Positions 50,881-60,277 are shown, counted from the stretch's first letter. The stretch: 64,000 nt of DNA from Kibdelosporangium sp. MJ126-NF4 (GCF_000826545.1 NZ_CDME01000008.1:1347707-1411706); one strand, 5' to 3'. Notes: a model not told the origin generated them from the sequence alone. A program made the numbers and translations.

Positions 50881-51606
50881 GTGCGAACCGGGCAAATCGA
50901 ACCACCGTATGCGCTACCGCCTGAGAATCCGACCGACCGGCCCGCTGTCGAAGACCCGCTGTTGATCCAGGAACTCGCGGCGAAGAAGCGCGCGGGCTTG
51001 GTGTGGCTGGTATGGGTGGCGGTGTGGGTGGTCGGCGCGGCCGTACTGCATCTGGTGCTCGCATCGCCGTTCACGGGCGAGACCCTGCTCGTGTACGCCC
51101 TGCCGTTGCTGATCATGGTCGGTGTCGCGGTCAATGCCATCGCCAAGCAGAGCGTTGTGCGGCGCTGTCGGCGGAAACTGGGCACAGGTGTCTGGCGGTG
51201 GATCGCACCTGAGCGGCTGCGGTTCCGGGGACGCACAGTGGTGTTCGACCTGGACGACGGAAAGCAAGCGCAGGTTCGCCTGTCCACCAACGGCTCAGCC
51301 GACATCACCAGGCACCACGGCCTGTGGATGATCACCGACCGCCTCGGCAACGTCGAGGTGCGCACTGCTGGTTCGACGATGAGGCGGCCCGTGTTCACGG
51401 GCGAGAAGGAACTTCCCGGCGGGCCCAGCGAGCCGGACGGCACACGCGCCCACGACGTCCTGGCCGAACTGCAGGCCAGCATTGGCAACTACCGTGCGGC
51501 AGCCCGTGCACCGCGACCCAGCCCGCAGTTCGCTCTCGGGCAGCCGGGCGGGATCTTGACGACCCGCGTCGGACAGTGGAGGCGGCTACCTGATGGCCGA
51601 GCTTGA
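50881..51606 (+). CDS. Small membrane protein of unknown function
   Basis: From the GTG at 50881 the frame encodes 241 residues: a short proline-rich start, two adjacent membrane segments (AGLVWLVWVAVWVVGAAVLH; LLVYALPLLIMVGVAVNAIA), and a cytoplasmic part with beta-strand-like sequence (RLRFRGRTVVFDLDDGKQAQ, ITDRLGNVEVRTAGSTM). No recognised domain is visible. The start is uncertain, as the frame is open further upstream but that region lacks coding character. It is the only plus-strand gene between the S74 pair and the DUF885 gene, and a hairpin follows. Confidence 0.6.
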   Translation: MRTGQIEPPYALPPENPTDRPAVEDPLLIQELAAKKRAGLVWLVWVAVWVVGAAVLHLVLASPFTGETLLVYALPLLIMVGVAVNAIAKQSVVRRCRRKLGTGVWRWIAPERLRFRGRTVVFDLDDGKQAQVRLSTNGSADITRHHGLWMITDRLGNVEVRTAGSTMRRPVFTGEKELPGGPSEPDGTRAHDVLAELQASIGNYRAAARAPRPSPQFALGQPGGILTTRVGQWRRLPDGRA

Positions 51607-51688
51607 GCAACTCACCCTGTGAAGTCCGGCATCGAAACCCTGTTCCTGAGCCGACTCTCAAGGACTCGGTGAACAGGCAGACAGGGCA

Positions 51689-51721
51689 CTCGGTGGGGCC
51701 ACCCCCAGCGACCCCACCGAG
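51689..51721. terminator. Hairpin between convergent genes
   Basis: CTCGGTGGGG (51689-51698) and CCCCACCGAG (51712-51721) form a perfect 10-base stem with a 13-base loop in the gap between the membrane-protein stop and the DUF885 stop. Confidence 0.65.
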
Positions 51722-51798
51722 CCCCTCCCCAAGCAGGCGTGACGTCATCGTGTCGGACGCCGTGTACCAACGACGTACCAATCGCGTAGGTGGTGGCG

Positions 51799-53454
51799 TC
51801 AGGCGTTCTCCATCCAGTCCGTCACCACGTCGGCCAGCACGGCGAGCGGCAGGGCTCCCTCCCGCAGCACCACGTCATGGAAGGTCCGGATGTCGAACCG
51901 GTCGCCAAGCTCGCGTTCCGCTGCGGCTCTGATCCGGTTGATCTCCAGGCGGCCGACCATGTACGCCAGGGCCTGGCCCGGATAGCCGATGAACCGGTTG
52001 ACCTCGGCATCGACCTCGATGTCCGGTAGTACCGTATTGGCCCGCACATACTCCACGGCCTCGGCCCGGCTCCAGCCCTTGGCGTGCAGTCCCGTGTCGA
52101 CGACGAGGCGGACCGCGCGCAACACGTCCGACACGAGCATGCCCATCCGGGACAGCTCGTCGGAATAGAGACCCATCTCGTCGGCCAACCGTTCCGTGTA
52201 CAGCGCCCAGCCTTCGACGTACGCCTTGCTCAGCGGCAGCCTCCGAAGCACCGGCAGGTGGCTGAGCCCCTGCCCCCGCGTTACCTGGAAGTGGTGGCCG
52301 GGCACGCCTTCGTGGAACGCCAGGACCTCGGCGAAGTAGCGGAACCGCTCGGTGGGCCTGGTGATGTTCGTGAAGTACGTTCCGGGCCGTTTCCCGTCGG
52401 GCGAGGGTGTCAGGTACATCCCCGATGGGATCGCCGCGTCCTGTTCCGGCGGAACGGCTTCGACCGCGCATCGCTGGTTGGGGACGACCGTGAACCAGTT
52501 CGGAGCCACGACCTCGGCCTTGGCCACCGCGATCCGGCCGATGTCGAGGATCTCCTCCCCGTCACGCCAGCGCAGCTGCTCGTCGAACCGCAGCCGGTGG
52601 AAGACAGCCCCGATGTCGGACGTGCCGAACACCTGCTGGCCACTCCGCGCGATCTCGGCGTGGATCTTCGCGACCAGGTCCTTGCCGGTCTGGTGGAGTT
52701 CCTCCGGGGACCTGTCGGCGTCGGTGTGGACGCGGATCAGGCCTGCGTAGATCGACTCGCCGCCAGTGATCCAACACAGGCCGGGCCGCGAGTCGGGCCG
52801 GGCCTGTGGTGCGATCTTGCCAAGTACTTCGCGGTACGCCGCCAACGCCGGCCGGATCTCCGATTCGAGCAGCTGGCGGCCCTGTTCGGCGTACTTCTCC
52901 ATGCCGTCCTGCCGCAGCGGTTTCAGCAGCGGATCGTCGCTTCCGGCCAGCACACGGTCGACCTGCGTCACGGCCGAGTCCACCAGCCTCGCGACCGCAG
53001 GCCTGCCTGCGCCGGTGCCGTCCACGTGACGCTGCGCCGCGGTGGACAGGTAGTGGCGGAACCGCGCCAGCCGGGCCACGTAGACCTCGGCCTGGGCCTC
53101 ATCGTTGACCGTGACCCGCGGTACGAAGTACAGCGCCCTGGCGACAGGAGCGTTGAAGAAGTCGGTGACCGTGTACTCCACGGCCCGGGAGTCGATCCGG
53201 TGGCACACCGCCAGGGCATGTTCCTCGACCGTGGCCTTGGTGATCCGGTCGACGGCCGTCAGCATGGCGTCGTCCAGAGCCTGCGCTCTGGTCATGACGT
53301 CGAACGCCCGCGCGCGCACCGCACTTCTGGCATCCTCGGACAGATCTCCCATGTCGCCGTCGGCTTCCCTGATGCCGTACATCGACGCGAGCAGCGGGTC
53401 CTCGTCGGCGAAGATCTCGACGAGTTCATCGGCCAGCATGTCGGCGGTCGTCAT
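51799..53454 (-). CDS. DUF885-family metallopeptidase-like protein
   Basis: The 551-residue protein starts at ATG 53454, five bases after GAAGGGA. The TTG one codon earlier is unlikely. It belongs to the DUF885 family, which is thermolysin-like. The zinc motif is FHEGVPGHHFQ (HExxxGHH), with a downstream YVEGWALYTERLADEMGLY that supplies the third ligand glutamate. SIYAGLIRVHTD and VLPDIEVDAEVNRFIGYPGQ are other family blocks. The protein is cytoplasmic (no signal peptide). It probably cleaves peptides, but no substrate is known. It is divergent from the SARP regulator (starts 139 bases apart). No link with that gene is proven. Confidence 0.88.
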   Translation of the reverse strand: MTTADMLADELVEIFADEDPLLASMYGIREADGDMGDLSEDARSAVRARAFDVMTRAQALDDAMLTAVDRITKATVEEHALAVCHRIDSRAVEYTVTDFFNAPVARALYFVPRVTVNDEAQAEVYVARLARFRHYLSTAAQRHVDGTGAGRPAVARLVDSAVTQVDRVLAGSDDPLLKPLRQDGMEKYAEQGRQLLESEIRPALAAYREVLGKIAPQARPDSRPGLCWITGGESIYAGLIRVHTDADRSPEELHQTGKDLVAKIHAEIARSGQQVFGTSDIGAVFHRLRFDEQLRWRDGEEILDIGRIAVAKAEVVAPNWFTVVPNQRCAVEAVPPEQDAAIPSGMYLTPSPDGKRPGTYFTNITRPTERFRYFAEVLAFHEGVPGHHFQVTRGQGLSHLPVLRRLPLSKAYVEGWALYTERLADEMGLYSDELSRMGMLVSDVLRAVRLVVDTGLHAKGWSRAEAVEYVRANTVLPDIEVDAEVNRFIGYPGQALAYMVGRLEINRIRAAAERELGDRFDIRTFHDVVLREGALPLAVLADVVTDWMENA

Positions 53455-53592
53455 CAAGTCCCTTCAGCACCGGGCCCGACCTACGCGGGCCATGACTGAA
53501 GCCCACATCACGCCGCGTACTGGGCGCGTACTCTCGGCGAACGAGGCTAGGATCCAGGACACGTCGCATGACCCGACCCGACGGGGGCGTAG

Positions 53593-56500
53593 ATGGTGGG
53601 AGACAATGACTTCCGCCTCTTGGGGACCCTTGACGTGACGGTGGCCGGCCGGGAGATCGCTGTACCAAACGGTACACAGCAGGTGGTGCTGGCGGGCCTG
53701 CTGCTGCGGGCCAACCAGGTCGTCCGGGTCGGCGAGCTGGTCGACTGGCTCTGGGACGAGGAGGCGCCGGACAACGCGGCGTCCACCGCTCAGGCGTATG
53801 TCCGGCGGCTGCGGCAGACGCTGCGGGCGAAGGACCTCATCACGACCATGTCGCACGGGTATCGGATCAACCTGGAGTGCGACGAGCTGGACCTGGTCCG
53901 GTTCCGTAGCCTGGTCAAGCAGGCCGACGAGACCGCCGACCCGGCCGCCCGGACCGACCTGATCACCCAGGCCCTCGCGCAGTGGCGTGGCCTCGCGTTG
54001 GCCGACATCCCGGCCTGCTCGTTCCGGGAACGCGAGGTGACCCGGCTGACCGAGGAGCACCTGCGGGCGGTCGAGATCCGTGTCGACTGCGACCTCGCCA
54101 TCGGGCGGGACGCGGAACTCCTGCCCGAGCTGCAGAACCTGACCACGCAGCACCCGTTCAGGGAACGGCTGCACGGCCAGTTGATGCTCGCGCTGTACCG
54201 CTCGGGACGCCAGGTCGAGGCGCTGTCCACGTTCCAGCGCGTGCGTACCAGGCTGGCCGACGAGGTCGGGGTGGACCCGAGCGAGCAGCTGCGGCTGCTG
54301 CACCAGCGGATCCTCACCAAGGATCCGGAGCTGACGCTGCCGCCGAAGTCGAGTACCGCGCTGGCCCCATCCAAGACCGAGACCGCGCCGGCTGAGCGCC
54401 AGGTGCCCAGGCAGCTGCCGGCGGATCTGCAGAACTTTGTCGGCCGGGATGAGACGTACCAACAGATCGCCAGCCTGTTCTCGCACGACGGCGGGACGGG
54501 TGTTCCGGTCGTGGCGATCTCCGGTCAGCCCGGCGTCGGCAAGTCCGCGCTGGCCGTGCAGGTCGCTCACCAGCTACGGGCACAGTTCCCGGACGGCCAG
54601 CTCTTCGTCGACCTGCTCGGCAACGCGCTGGAGCGGGAGCTGACTGCGGAGCAGGTGCTCGCCCGGTTCCTGCAGGCGCTCGGCCTGCCACCGGACCAGC
54701 TTCCCGGCGACCTCCATGGCCTCGTGGCCGCCTACCGCACCGCGCTCGCCGACCGGAAAGTCCTGGTGGTCCTGGACAACGCGGCCAGCGCCGGGCAGGT
54801 GCGCAACCTGCTGCCCAGTACGCCGGGATCGGCTGCACTGGTCACCAGCCGCAAGTCGCTGCGTGGCCTGTCCGCGCTGGGCGGAGCGCGACTGGTCAAC
54901 CTGGACGTGCTCAGCGCTGAGCAGTCGGTCGCGCTGCTGAACACCATCGTCGGGCACGACCATCCGCACGATGCCGCTGTACTGGCCGAGATCGCTGAGT
55001 TGTGCGGCCATCTGCCGCTCGCGCTGCGGATCGCGGGAGCGAACCTGCTGCTGCGGGACGACGACTCGGCGCAGGCGTACGTCACCGACTTGCGGCACGG
55101 CAACCGGCTTACCGCGCTGGAGATCGAGGACGATCCGGGCGCCACCGTACGTGCCGTGTTCGACCTGTCCTACATGGCGCTGAAACCCGAAGTCGCGCGT
55201 CTGTTCCGGCAGCTGGGCCTGGTGCCGGGGCCGGACTTCACGAGGCAGGCCGTGGCCGTCCTCGCCCAGCTGCCCGAGCAGCGCGCGGGCAAGCTGCTGA
55301 CCGACCTGGTCGCTGCGGGACTGCTCCAGCAGATCGCGTCCGACCGGTTCCGCTTCCACGACCTGTTGCGGCTCTACAGCGAGGAACGCTGCCAGATTGA
55401 GGAGAACCCGGACGAGGTGGACGCGGCGCGGGCCTGGCTGTTCGCCTACTACGTGCGCTGGGTCGACGCCGTCGCTGACGTGCTCTGGGAAACTTGGTAC
55501 CGGCTGCCACGCACCGAAGTGGAGCTGGCGGTGCCGCGTCCGACGTTCGACGGCACGGCGCGGGCGTCCGCGTGGATGGACCAAGAGGGTCCGAACGTCA
55601 TGGCGGCGATCCTCGACGCGGCGGAACGCGGACCGGTGCACGCCGCGTGGCACCTCGTCGAATCGCTACGCGCTTACCTGGTTACCCGTGGCCGCTACCG
55701 GGCCGAAGGTTTCGTCGCCGCGAAGGCTGCTTTGACTGCGGCGCGGGCGGCGGGGGATGCCCGTGCGGAAGCGGCCATGCACTATGTCCACGCCTCCATC
55801 TCGTTCCGCTTCCAGGACCGCGTCGCGGCGATGGAGCACACCTTGGCGGAACTGGCCGCCTACGACCGGTGCGAATCCGGTGAGGGCCGGGCACGGGCAC
55901 TGATCGCACTGGGCATCCTGCATTTCGTCGACGGCAGGCTCAGGCCCGCCGTGGACGAGATCGAACGGGGCGTGCGCCTGGCCGAGGAACACGGGTCCGA
56001 CAAGGTCCGGCTGTTCGGACTGATCAACTTGAGTGTGGTCGAGGAGCGGCGGGGGCACCTCGACCGGGCGGAGTGGGCCGCGCGGGAAGCCCTGACAATG
56101 GCGCCGGCGAGCGGCACTTCGGTGACCGTGGCCGCGTCCCACGCGGTCCTGGGCGACGTGCTGGTCCGCCGGGGCCGCTTCAGCGAGGCCATCGGACAGT
56201 TCTCGGCGGCCCTGGCCAGCTACCAGGAAACCGGGACGCGGAACAACGTGACCAAGACGCTGCGTGGACTGTCCGACGCCAACCGCTTGGCCGGCGACCA
56301 CAAGGCCGCGTTGGCCAACGCGCTCGAAGCGATGGCCGTCGCCGACGAGTCCGGCATTGAGCAGGACCAGGTCGACACATTGGTCACCCTCGCCGCGGCA
56401 CATCAAGGAATCGGACACGCCGACGGGGCGGCCACGTGCGCTCGCAACGCACTGGAGATGGCACGTGGCCTCGCCTACCACCGCGGCGAGATCTCCGCAC

Positions 56501-56880
56501 TGCTGGAGCTGGCATCCCAGTGCCGCCAGCGGGGTGACCTGGCCGTGGCACGGGAGCACGCCCGCCAGGCCGTCGAGCTCAGCAGGCGCACGGAGCTACT
56601 CGACCTTGAAGGGCGCACAGAGGCCCTGCTGGCCTGGCTTGCGTTCGAGGAGCACGACCTGGTTGTCGCACGGGAACACGCACAGCAGGCACTGGCCGTG
56701 CACACCAACGCTGATTCCCCGTTCGGCCAGGCGCAAGCCCTGCATGTGCTCGGCTTGGCGTTGGCCGCGAGCGGGGACCACGAGCAGGCAAGATCCTCCT
56801 GGCAGCAGGCGTTGGACCGGCTGTCTGGACTGTCCACTCCAGACACTGCCGAGCTACGCCGACTGCTCGCTTCTGGTTGA
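53593..56880 (+). CDS. AfsR-type SARP regulator (BTAD, NB-ARC, TPR)
   Basis: The 1095-residue protein has the AfsR architecture. Residues 1-95 form an OmpR-like DNA-binding domain (FRLLGTLDVTVAGREI, AYVRRLRQTLRAKDLI, THGYRI-like MSHGYRINL). Residues 98-245 are the bacterial transcriptional activator domain (LHGQLMLALYRSGRQVEALS, VGVDPSEQLRLLHQRIL). Residues 275-560 are an NB-ARC ATPase (VVAISGQPGVGKSALAVQ, VLVVLDNAASAGQ, CGHLPLALRIAG). The C-terminal 450 residues are TPR repeats. Proteins of this class activate secondary-metabolite clusters. Its 3' end overlaps the convergent MFS gene by 27 bases, so it lies next to the peptide/SagB/MFS operon. Confidence 0.93.
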   Translation: MVGDNDFRLLGTLDVTVAGREIAVPNGTQQVVLAGLLLRANQVVRVGELVDWLWDEEAPDNAASTAQAYVRRLRQTLRAKDLITTMSHGYRINLECDELDLVRFRSLVKQADETADPAARTDLITQALAQWRGLALADIPACSFREREVTRLTEEHLRAVEIRVDCDLAIGRDAELLPELQNLTTQHPFRERLHGQLMLALYRSGRQVEALSTFQRVRTRLADEVGVDPSEQLRLLHQRILTKDPELTLPPKSSTALAPSKTETAPAERQVPRQLPADLQNFVGRDETYQQIASLFSHDGGTGVPVVAISGQPGVGKSALAVQVAHQLRAQFPDGQLFVDLLGNALERELTAEQVLARFLQALGLPPDQLPGDLHGLVAAYRTALADRKVLVVLDNAASAGQVRNLLPSTPGSAALVTSRKSLRGLSALGGARLVNLDVLSAEQSVALLNTIVGHDHPHDAAVLAEIAELCGHLPLALRIAGANLLLRDDDSAQAYVTDLRHGNRLTALEIEDDPGATVRAVFDLSYMALKPEVARLFRQLGLVPGPDFTRQAVAVLAQLPEQRAGKLLTDLVAAGLLQQIASDRFRFHDLLRLYSEERCQIEENPDEVDAARAWLFAYYVRWVDAVADVLWETWYRLPRTEVELAVPRPTFDGTARASAWMDQEGPNVMAAILDAAERGPVHAAWHLVESLRAYLVTRGRYRAEGFVAAKAALTAARAAGDARAEAAMHYVHASISFRFQDRVAAMEHTLAELAAYDRCESGEGRARALIALGILHFVDGRLRPAVDEIERGVRLAEEHGSDKVRLFGLINLSVVEERRGHLDRAEWAAREALTMAPASGTSVTVAASHAVLGDVLVRRGRFSEAIGQFSAALASYQETGTRNNVTKTLRGLSDANRLAGDHKAALANALEAMAVADESGIEQDQVDTLVTLAAAHQGIGHADGAATCARNALEMARGLAYHRGEISALLELASQCRQRGDLAVAREHARQAVELSRRTELLDLEGRTEALLAWLAFEEHDLVVAREHAQQALAVHTNADSPFGQAQALHVLGLALAASGDHEQARSSWQQALDRLSGLSTPDTAELRRLLASG

Positions 56881-58083
56881 CGACGTGGCGACGCGCCACG
56901 CCGCGAGCAGAAATGCGCACAGAACCAGACCAGCCAGCCCAGTGCCGATGATCACCGACGACGGTGCGAACGACTCCGCCAGGACACCGAACAGCACCAC
57001 GGTGATGCCCTGGGTCACCCGCATGAACGTGAAGAGCAGGCCGGCAAGCTGACCGCGCCGCGAGTCCGGAGCGGACTGGGTGTACTCGGCGCCAAGGGGA
57101 ACCCAGAAGCACAGTGCGGCACCGGAAACGGCGAACAGCGCGGCACCCATCCAGATACCGGGCTGGAGAACGAAGGCCACGAAAGGCAGGCACGTCAACA
57201 CCATGAGCGGTGCCATCAGACGGGACCGGCTGGTGGGCTTGACCCAGCGGGAGTACGCCCACAGGCCGACGACGATTCCGGTGCAGTTGGCGGCCATCAG
57301 CACTCCCGCGGCGGCCACGTCCACCCCGAACTGCGCGGCGTACGGAACGGCGAGCGTCACGCATATCGGGGCGATCGCGATCAGCAGTGGGAAGAGGATG
57401 AGGACGCGCAGCCGCCGGTGCCGCGCAACGAATTCGACGGCTGACCGCAATGAGGCGAACCACTGGCCCGAGTCCGTCACGGATGCCGTCGCGGGCCGCA
57501 GTCGCACCCCGAAGCGGATCAGGGCGGCTGACCCGAGGAACGTGGCGGCGTTGAGCACCAGCACCCCGCCGATCCCGATCCAGCCGATCATTACGCCGGA
57601 AAGCCCGTAGCCCAGTGCGTATCCCAGGTGGGCGACCTGCAGGTTCATCGAGGTGGCGGTCACGAAGGACTCGCCAGTCAGCACCACGGAGATGGTGGCA
57701 TTGTGCGCGCCGTTGAACGGCGTGTCCAGCAACCGGGTCGCGATCAGCAGCAGCCACAGTCCGGCCAACGGCATTCCGGGGATCGCCATGCCCAGCAACA
57801 ACACCGCGCGACCGACGTCCGAGTAGATCATGACGGTCCGGCGGGGATACCGATCGGACAACCCGGCCAGCAGCGGACCGCCGAGCAGGTCGGGGATCGT
57901 GGTCAACCCGAACGTCACGGCCATCAGGCCGGCGGACTGGGTCCGCTCGTACACCGCGATCATCAACGCGGCCCTGGCCAGATAGTCCCCGGCCGTCGAG
58001 AGGCTCCGGCCGAGGAACAGCGCCCGAAACTCCCGGTTCGCGAGTGCCTCGCGGTAGCCGACGCGCTCGGGCGCCGACGTCAC
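56854..58083 (-). CDS. MFS transporter, probable exporter of the peptide/SagB operon
   Basis: With start GTG 58083 the product is 409 residues. The frame continues upstream, but that part lies inside the SagB gene. The GTG overlaps the SagB stop as GTGA, the signature of coupled translation. The protein shows 12 membrane segments in the enterobactin-exporter/drug-efflux style (EFRALFLGRSLSTAGDYLAR near the N-terminus, LSDRYPRRTVMIYSDVGRAV as motif A). It is the third gene of the operon after the peptide and the SagB-type enzyme, so it is the likely exit route for a modified peptide, by inference only. Convergent with the SARP gene. Confidence 0.85.
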   Translation of the reverse strand: MTSAPERVGYREALANREFRALFLGRSLSTAGDYLARAALMIAVYERTQSAGLMAVTFGLTTIPDLLGGPLLAGLSDRYPRRTVMIYSDVGRAVLLLGMAIPGMPLAGLWLLLIATRLLDTPFNGAHNATISVVLTGESFVTATSMNLQVAHLGYALGYGLSGVMIGWIGIGGVLVLNAATFLGSAALIRFGVRLRPATASVTDSGQWFASLRSAVEFVARHRRLRVLILFPLLIAIAPICVTLAVPYAAQFGVDVAAAGVLMAANCTGIVVGLWAYSRWVKPTSRSRLMAPLMVLTCLPFVAFVLQPGIWMGAALFAVSGAALCFWVPLGAEYTQSAPDSRRGQLAGLLFTFMRVTQGITVVLFGVLAESFAPSSVIIGTGLAGLVLCAFLLAAWRVATSSTRSEQSA

Positions 58084-59156
58084 GCCTTGCTCCCGATCAC
58101 CGCGCATCCCATCACCAGTTCGCCTGCCGGATCGATGCCGAGCAGCTGCTCCACGAGCTCGTCGCGGACCGCCGAGGTGAACGTCATACCGAGGCCCAGG
58201 GCCGTGACCAGCAGATACACTGTCTGGTTGAGGTGTCCGACATCGAAATGCAGCACCCGGTAGATTCGCGCCGTGCGGTATTTCCACATGCTTCGTTCCA
58301 GGACCGCGGTGTAGAAGACCATCATCGCCGAATTCTCGGTCCACGCCTGTTCGCCGACAATACGGGAAAGGTCTTCGTCACTACACGGTCCACCGATCCG
58401 TGCAAGCGTGTGCGCGGTCGGGTTGTAGTGATAAACCCCGGGCTCGATCCCGTCGACAGCGCGTACGAGGACGTAAACCTCGGTGGGATGCCGACCGCCA
58501 CCTGACGGTGAGGTCTTGAACGCCGTTTGCGATTGTTCGTCGATTTCGACAATGCCTGCGGAAACCTTCAGCAGGGCAGCCGCCGATTCCAGCGGAATCG
58601 GCTTGTCGATGAACTTCCGGTCACTACGTCGCCGATACAGCAGGTCGAGGAGGTCACGTTCCTGCCAGTCTGCCTCGGACCAGTCGGGCAGCTGGACGAC
58701 CGGAGCGTCGGCGAAGGTGTGGTGCGCCCGTGGCGGCGGGCCGAGCTTCAGGTTCTCGACCAGCATGGCGTCGTAGTCCTCGGGGGACATCGCCGCTTCG
58801 TCCGCGAGGTTGCGGGTGGCGAAGTGGAACGCGGACGCGAGTCGGCCCCACGGCTGGAACGCCGAGGTGGCCGACTCCTCGAACCGATGCCGAGGTGATC
58901 CTTCTGCGACCAGAACGTTGTGGTCCAGAAAGATCTTCGCGATCTTCGCGTAACGCTCACGGAGCGCTGGATCGTCGGTCATGGTGCCCGTGGATTCCAG
59001 CGGCTTCCATTCCGAGAACCAGCGCAGCAGTGTTTCGGCACCGTCGACCAGAGCGAATTGACGGTGCCCGAGGGTGTCGTCCCAAACGAGCTTCCCGGCG
59101 TCCCAAAAAGAAACGCCACACGAGGAAACCCGAACCCGGATTGTTTGGTGATTCAT
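58080..59156 (-). CDS. SagB-type FMN oxidoreductase (peptide-maturation dehydrogenase-like)
   Basis: The 358-residue protein has a variable N-terminal domain of about 160 residues and a C-terminal nitroreductase/SagB domain. LLYRRRSDRKFIDKPIPL starts the domain and holds the FMN-phosphate arginines. TSPSGGGRHPTEVYVLV, EPGVYHYNPTAHTL, SMWKYRTARIYRVLHFDVGH and LNQTVYLLVTALGLGMTF follow in SagB order. In azole-forming systems, SagB oxidises azolines to azoles. Here there is no YcaO or other cyclodehydratase, so another dehydrogenation is likely. The start ATG lies 20 bases after the stop of a 34-codon gene on the same strand, and its stop overlaps the MFS start. Confidence 0.85.
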   Translation of the reverse strand: MNHQTIRVRVSSCGVSFWDAGKLVWDDTLGHRQFALVDGAETLLRWFSEWKPLESTGTMTDDPALRERYAKIAKIFLDHNVLVAEGSPRHRFEESATSAFQPWGRLASAFHFATRNLADEAAMSPEDYDAMLVENLKLGPPPRAHHTFADAPVVQLPDWSEADWQERDLLDLLYRRRSDRKFIDKPIPLESAAALLKVSAGIVEIDEQSQTAFKTSPSGGGRHPTEVYVLVRAVDGIEPGVYHYNPTAHTLARIGGPCSDEDLSRIVGEQAWTENSAMMVFYTAVLERSMWKYRTARIYRVLHFDVGHLNQTVYLLVTALGLGMTFTSAVRDELVEQLLGIDPAGELVMGCAVIGSKA

Positions 59157-59176
59157 GGGAAATGGTCGTCGGGCTG

Positions 59177-59281
59177 TTACCTTTCGGGCCGCGAGACGAA
59201 CCCGAAGATCTCATCGATGGGCTTGTCGTAGTCCTGCGAATACGGCTCGAACGCGATCTCGAGGTCTACATCCTCGATCAT
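59177..59281 (-). CDS. 34-residue acidic peptide, candidate precursor for the SagB-type enzyme
   Basis: The ATG at 59281 is preceded by AGGGGTGA at a 7-base spacing. The 34 codons end at TAA 59177, 20 bases before the SagB start. Third positions are G or C in 29 of 34 codons, the coding pattern of the organism. The product starts MIEDVDLEIAFEPYSQ, is very acidic in its first 25 residues, has two tyrosines and three phenylalanines, contains no Cys or Thr and only two Ser, and ends GFVSRPER. The composition looks like a RiPP leader plus a short core, but no known precursor family was recognised. It could instead be a regulatory leader peptide. Confidence 0.6.
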   Translation of the reverse strand: MIEDVDLEIAFEPYSQDYDKPIDEIFGFVSRPER

Positions 59282-59407
59282 CGAACATTCACCCCTGTCT
59301 ACCCTATGGATGCTGCGGCGCCGGTAACTCTCCAGTGCGTTCAACTGTACGCGCATCGCCGTATGGGGTGAACAGTGACGGCCAACCTCGGCAAGTTCGA
59401 GCTGACG

Positions 59408-60136
59408 CTAGTGCCCGGCCTGTGGTCGCGGTGTGGCGTAGACCTGACGCCAGTGCCTGGCCGAGCGGACCAGGTCCTCGCTGACACTGTCGAGGAACCG
59501 GCCCATGTTCTGCAGCCGGACACCGGCAGGGGTGTTCGCGCCGAGCCGCCGCGCTCCGGCCCGGCACGCGTCGGCGATCTGAGTGTCCACACGCGCACTG
59601 GCCATGACGGCTTGAAACCACACGTCGTCGTCGACGACATAGCGTTCCGCGCGACGGCTTGAGTCGCGTTCGCGTCTGACGAGTTCGATTGTCTCCAGGT
59701 AGCCGACCGCCTTGGAGATGGACGCCGGGCTGACGCGCAGGCGTTGCACGAGTTCGGCCGAGGTGAGACTGCCGCTGTCGGTGGTGAGCAGCGCGGCGAG
59801 CACCCTGGCCATCATCCGTGGCAGTCCGCTTTGGACGAACAGGTCCGTGCTCTGTGCGGCCACCGCGTTCACGATCCGCGGATCGCGTCCGCCGAGGGCG
59901 GCACGCCCCGGTGACGGCGTCGGCGAAGAGGTCCGGCGCTGGCGTTCGTGGTGTGCGCTGGCCCGGTGGGCTCGGTCGGCGTGGTAGCCGCCGGGCCCGC
60001 CGTTGCGCATCACCTCGCGGGTGACGGTCGACGTCGGCCGCCCGATGCCGCGGGCTATCGCGGCGTAGGTGAGCCCGTCCCGCAGCCCCATGGCAATCAG
60101 CCGCCGATCCTGCTGGGTGAGCCGTTCTCCAGGCAT
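59408..60136 (-). CDS. HTH regulator: IS30-like helix-turn-helix fused to a MarR/GbsR-like winged helix
   Basis: The start is ATG 60136, ten bases after GAGGAG, giving 242 residues. The in-frame TTG at 60163 has no such site. The N-terminus (LTQQDRRLIAMGLRDGLTYA, AIARGIGRPTSTVTREVMRN) is an HTH_38 domain like that of IS30-type transposases but serving as a DNA-binding module. Residues 95-190 form a GbsR/MarR-type winged helix (GLPRMMARVLAALLTTDSGS, LVQRLRVSPASISKAVGYLE, LVRRERDSSRRAERYVVDD). Such fusions are common actinobacterial regulators. It is divergent from the serine hydrolase gene (188 bases between starts) and probably represses it. Confidence 0.85.
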   Translation of the reverse strand: MPGERLTQQDRRLIAMGLRDGLTYAAIARGIGRPTSTVTREVMRNGGPGGYHADRAHRASAHHERQRRTSSPTPSPGRAALGGRDPRIVNAVAAQSTDLFVQSGLPRMMARVLAALLTTDSGSLTSAELVQRLRVSPASISKAVGYLETIELVRRERDSSRRAERYVVDDDVWFQAVMASARVDTQIADACRAGARRLGANTPAGVRLQNMGRFLDSVSEDLVRSARHWRQVYATPRPQAGH

Positions 60137-60198
60137 CCGTGTTCTGCTCCTCAAGGTCGACAACGCACCACGATCATTGCATTAGACGACAGCGTCGC

Positions 60199-60277
60199 GC
60201 AACGATATAGGCGCTCTGAACTGCACTTTTATGCGTTGCTTCAGCATGAGCTGATTGCTGGGAACGTGTATGCAACG
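60199..60277. promoter_or_regulatory. Three GCAACG elements between regulator and hydrolase
   Basis: GCAACG occurs at 60199-60204 and 60272-60277 on the plus strand and inverted (CGTTGC) at 60234-60239, all within the divergent intergenic gap, with A/T-rich flanks (ATAT, TTTTATG, TATG). This may be the binding array of the adjacent HTH regulator, by position only. Confidence 0.3.
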
